A program made the translations under genes and the position numbers. From Eopsaltria australis (Eukaryota; Chordata; Aves; Passeriformes; Petroicidae), in NCBI GenBank assembly GCA_034509425.1, contig JAVTVJ010000228.1, positions 1,054,001 to 1,118,000 on the forward strand: a stretch of DNA of 64,000 nucleotides. The letters run 5' to 3'. Below are positions 60,652 to 64,000 of the stretch, in pieces; the first letter of the stretch is position 1, and each line of letters begins with the position of its first letter. The notes beneath the pieces were generated by a model. That model ran no database searches, was not told the origin of the DNA, and worked only from the letters and a program-made list of their open reading frames with translations.

Positions 60652-61140
60652 TGATGATTTTTTGCCTTTTCTTTTATATGTCGTTTATATACCTTTTATG
60701 TAGCTTTTATGTACCCTTAGTGCTTTTAGCATGCATACTTGTAATTCCTTAAGCCTGATAACTCAGCATCGTTCTGGTACTCTGTTAAACCAGGAGACCA
60801 AACATCCTAAGGCCTTGCAGTTGGAGGCCAGAAAGCCTCATGCTATCCTGAGAAGCCAAGGTTCTCTCTAGAACACATCCTGTAAACTGAGATTAGGCCC
60901 ATCCAGGGGGGAATTCCTCAGGATGGGGGGATATCATGCTAGTCATTCAAGCCTCTCATTGGGAATCACTGTTAGATATGCTAACTTGCTAGGTCTATAA
61001 AATTGGTATGTGATTTATCGTGGTGTGCATTGTGGTGCATTCCACCTGGATGAAGTGGTGCAGCACAAGGATCCTGATTAAATACCCAGGTAAAAACCCT
61101 TTTCCCCCTTAACTGTGTTTGACTCTTAATTTTAGCACCA
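60652..61140 (+). mobile_element. LTR-like segment (solo LTR candidate)
   Basis: About 0.49 kb with a TATA box (GTCTATAAAATTGG near 60,994) and an ATTAAA-type signal with T- and C-runs after it (61,076-61,110). Possible TG start (60,652) and CA end (61,137). It lies between two unrelated CR1 pieces. Only a 3-bp flank match (CCA) was seen, which is not proof of a target duplication. It carries no coding frame. Confidence 0.5.
60665..60715 (+). repeat. Diverged short tandem repeat inside the LTR-like segment
   Basis: Units of about 17 bp resembling CTTTTATGTAGC are repeated about three times (TTTATATACC, TTTTATGTAG, TTTTATGTAC). Confidence 0.6.
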
Positions 61141-61154
61141 AGGAAAGGCATCAC

Positions 61155-61303
61155 CCCCAGTGAAGAACTTGTGGCTGCCCCCATCCCTGGAAGTGTCCAA
61201 GGCCAGCTAGGACGGGATAGTGAAAGGTGTCCCTGACCGTGGGGTTGGAACGAGGTGAGCTGAAAGCTCCATTCCAGCCCAAACCATTCTGGGATTCTGT
61301 GAT
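61155..61303 (+). mobile_element. CR1 tail
   Basis: CTTGTGGCTGCCCCCATCC to CATTCTGGGATTCTGTGAT. It starts right after the LTR-like segment. Confidence 0.88.
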
Positions 61304-63588
61304 AAATTTTATCTATTTGTTTTTAAAGCTACATAAAAATGCACTGGAGCTTTCCAGTTTTTCTACAAACATGGATTTGCAGTCAAAACATAGATGTACT
61401 AGAGACAGCCTCACAAATCCTGCACGCAGGGCAGACAGCAGAGGGTCCAGAGCATCCAAGCAGCCAGCAGGAACAAATGCCAGTTCCACTGGCTTCCAAA
61501 CACCTGTGGAAGCACATGGATGCTCCAGCAGCAGCACCCACACCCAGGGACTGCGTCAGGTGGGGGATGAGAGTACTGCTACAGCCAGGGAACCAGGAGG
61601 AGCTGCTTATTCCCATCTGCATTCTTCCCATCAAAAAATCCCAAAATGAAAACTAAAAATATCTTGCATTAATTTGTATAATTGCCAACTATTCCTGCAG
61701 GAAAAAACACAGAATTTTTGTGGGAGAAAAATGTTTTAATTATTAAAGTAGGTATTCTGGTTTTCCCATTTGAAATATTCCCAACAGTAGTGTCCTTTTT
61801 TCCTTTCCTCTTCAAAACGCTTCTTCCTGGGCCCTCTTTTGTTGATGTATCCCCTCTCCCTTCCTCCCCAGCTCTCCCAGAGCTGGCTCAGCCTACCTTC
61901 TGCAGGACAGTATCACCTGGATGCTCTCCCTGGAGCAGCCCTCTCTTCCTAGGGGGCTCTTCCCCCACCAGGGTCTGTTTGAAGGACATAACCCACCCAA
62001 ACTTCCCTGCAGGAGGGTGGATAGAGGATATTCTGTGCCCAGACGCCTCCAGATGCCAGTGGCATCTCCTCCCTGCTCCCGGGCTCTGCCACTGTCCCAC
62101 AGGCACTCACAGCTCTGACACTTCCATCCTTCCATTGTCCCCATGTGCCATTCAGCTCAACACGACACAAGGACACCAAGACCCTTCCCTTCACCCACAG
62201 GTGATGCCAATGCAGTGGGACATTTCCCAGGTGTTATGGGGCAGGCAGCACCCCACAGCTGCCCTGTGCCTGGCAGGGCCCCCCCAGCCCCCACTCCCAC
62301 CTGGAGCAGAGTGACAAAGCCACCCAAGCCAGGAGCTGGGCTGCCCAGTGTCCCCTTGCACCCTGGGGGGCTCACAGGTGTCCCCACACATCCCAGGGGC
62401 TGCACGGTGTCCCCACACTCCGCAGGGACTGTCCTGCACACGTAGGAGCAGGCAGAGAAGGGCACCCGGGCACAACCCCATTCAGATTCCTCCCCGTGCC
62501 AGACACCACTTCTCTCAGAAGCTGTTAACATTCCCACTGCTGTCTGGAATCACTTCCTCCCTTCTCTCCGTGTGCAAATCCCGGTGTGGATTGCTGGTGC
62601 TTCTGTTTCCTACCTGCGGCCCCACCCACCTGTGACTCAGTGCCAAAACAGTGGGAATTAGGAAACCAAGTCTTTCGAGCAAAGCGTGACTCACAGGCCA
62701 AGGCTTTCTGCTGAAGGAGCCGGCTCCTGCAGTCACGCTCAGTCTGTAATTTCCCTTAATACCAGTTTCATTCCTGTCCTCCCACTACCCCATCCAACTA
62801 CCACTCCAAAGTAAAGGGTGCCCATTCATCTTTTTCTGCCTAATCCAGGAAAAGATGAGCTTCAGCTTGTGCAGAAATTGGTGGCTCCCAAGCTCATCTC
62901 CCATCCCAAAGACTGGCTTTCAAAGGAGACTGGAAGCCTGGTAGAAAGGGAGAACACCGGGTGCAAGCCTTGTCTTTAGCTAAAACATGGCCCCAAACAC
63001 CAAAAACATGACCCTGAGAGCTTGGATGTGCTTCTCGAGTCTGTCAGATCCAGAAAATTTTCCCCCTAGCTCCCAGGACACACATGCATGCACTTTTATG
63101 GAACAGATGTTAAACATCCCTCTACACACAGCCATGGGAGCAGGTTTTTGAGGAGCAGGAAGAGGCAGAGGCCCAGAGTATCCCTGGCTCTGTCCACATC
63201 ACCTCCCCCTGCATCCTGACAGCACAGGAGGGGACAGAGCCACGGGCCACAGTGAGATCAGGAGCTCTGTGGAGCTGAGACCCAGACTGGGGGCTGGAAC
63301 CGGGGATGCACCCAGGTGTCCCCCAGTGCACAGAAACCACAGAGATCCCAGATGAGTCAAGGTTTGGTGGAGAGGCTCCTGGCAAGGACAGGTTTGATGG
63401 GGACACAAATTTCTTCTCCATGCTGCTCCCCAAGTCCCTTCCTGACAGATCCCAGGCACGGTGCTGCAAACATCAGGGAGAACAACAGCAAAATGCTTCT
63501 TTAGGTTTAATATACAAAACCCAGGTAGCTCAATCAAGCAACAAAAGCTAAATGTCATTTCCTCCCGTGGCACTGCAACTCTCCTCAC

Positions 63589-63640
63589 CGTCATTCACGT
63601 CTGACAGCTTGTCATTGTCAGGAGACACCGAGGACACAGC
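63589..63640 (-). CDS. Coding exon (52 nt), acidic Ser/Asp segment
   Basis: An excellent acceptor (CTTCCTCCCCTCTCC...CTCTCCCCAG, ending at 63,641) and a good donor (GACG|GTGAGG, 63,588) flank 52 nt. Only one frame is open; it encodes AVSSVSPDNDKLSDVND and exits in phase 1. The acidic Ser-Pro composition suits the same disordered signalling protein. However, the next confirmed exon (57,163) enters in phase 0, so at least one 1-to-0 exon, or a pair of exons, must lie between them. The assignment to the same gene rests on strand, spacing and composition only. A CR1 copy begins 140 bp upstream (63,780). Confidence 0.5.
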
Positions 63641-63779
63641 CTGGGGAGAGGCTGGCACAGAGGAGAGGGGAGGAAGGCTCAGTCCTGCAGCTCACCACAG
63701 GCACCAGCACAGAAGGAGGCAGGGCACCTGTGTGAGCTGAAAGGCACAAGTGACCCTGCCAGGCAGGTGGGAAAGAGGA

Positions 63780-64000
63780 CAGAATCATGGAATGGTTCAG
63801 GTTGGAAATGACCTTAAAGCCCATCCCATCCCACCCCCTGCCATGGGCAGGGACACCTCCCACTGTCCCAGGTTGCTCCAAACCCCGTCCAGCCCAGCCT
63901 TGGACACTGCCAGGGATCCAGGGGCTGCCACAGCTCCTCTGGGCACCCTGTGCCAGTGACTCACCACCCTCACAGGGAATAATTCCTTCCTAATATCTCA
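63780..64000 (-). mobile_element. CR1 fragment, cut by window end
   Basis: It begins GAATCATGGAATGGTTCAGG and is still matching CR1 at the last base. Confidence 0.9.

Larger units (their letters stand above)
57164..63588 (-). other. Gap between confirmed exons, 6.4 kb, with LTR-like block
   Basis: This must contain at least one coding exon (phase 1 in, 0 out) if the 63.6 kb exon belongs to the same gene. Candidates are near 58.0, 60.3, 62.1 and 62.7 kb. Repeats are a CR1 fragment at 60.38-60.55 kb, an LTR-like segment at 60.65-61.14 kb and a CR1 tail at 61.16-61.30 kb. Confidence 0.5.

Noticed and set aside
1..64000. tRNA, rRNA, CRISPR or bacterial-type features
   Set aside because: None seen; intron/exon structure and LINE content show vertebrate nuclear DNA.

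Overview
The window looks like bird (avian) nuclear DNA and appears to be almost entirely intron of one large gene read from the minus strand. The bird assignment rests on about 30 truncated CR1 LINE copies. They share the CR1 3' segment, including the 'CCATGGCAGGG' core and 'ATTCTATGATTCT'-type tails. Two LTR-like segments are also present. No operons, plasmid or phage genes, rRNA or tRNA, and no CRISPR array were seen.

Nearly all long open frames here are chance frames, reverse readings of CR1, or shadows of an exon. The real coding signal is a set of short minus-strand exons, most of them below usual ORF cut-offs. I found these by reading acceptor and donor sites and checking reading-frame phase. 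In transcription order they are 63,640-63,589 (separated from the rest by a gap), 57,163-57,126, 55,685-55,617, 50,048-49,855, 43,111-42,894, 19,327-19,196, 17,290-17,220, 15,673-15,579, 11,258-11,223 and 236 to the left window edge. From 57,163 down, every junction phase matches, giving one continuous 363-codon frame (1,089 nt) with no stop. Both ends of the gene lie outside the window.

I could not name the gene. The middle exons encode a Ser/Arg-rich, disordered-looking stretch with several basophilic phospho-site-like motifs (RTRS, RKS, KSRT, KQRS). The last exons encode a helical, Leu/Lys-rich segment. This suits a large intracellular signalling or scaffold protein, but that is inference.

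Layout: 0-20 kb holds the 3'-most exons with moderate introns. A 23.6 kb intron follows (19.3-42.9 kb), rich in CR1 and with several cryptic-exon candidates, including a possible alternative terminal exon near 25.9 kb. The Ser-rich exons lie at 43-57 kb, with an LTR-like block at 44.1-45.0 kb. An LTR-like block at 60.65-61.14 kb and a 52-nt exon at 63.6 kb complete the right end. CR1 copies occur in both orientations throughout and often sit within 20-150 bp of exons.
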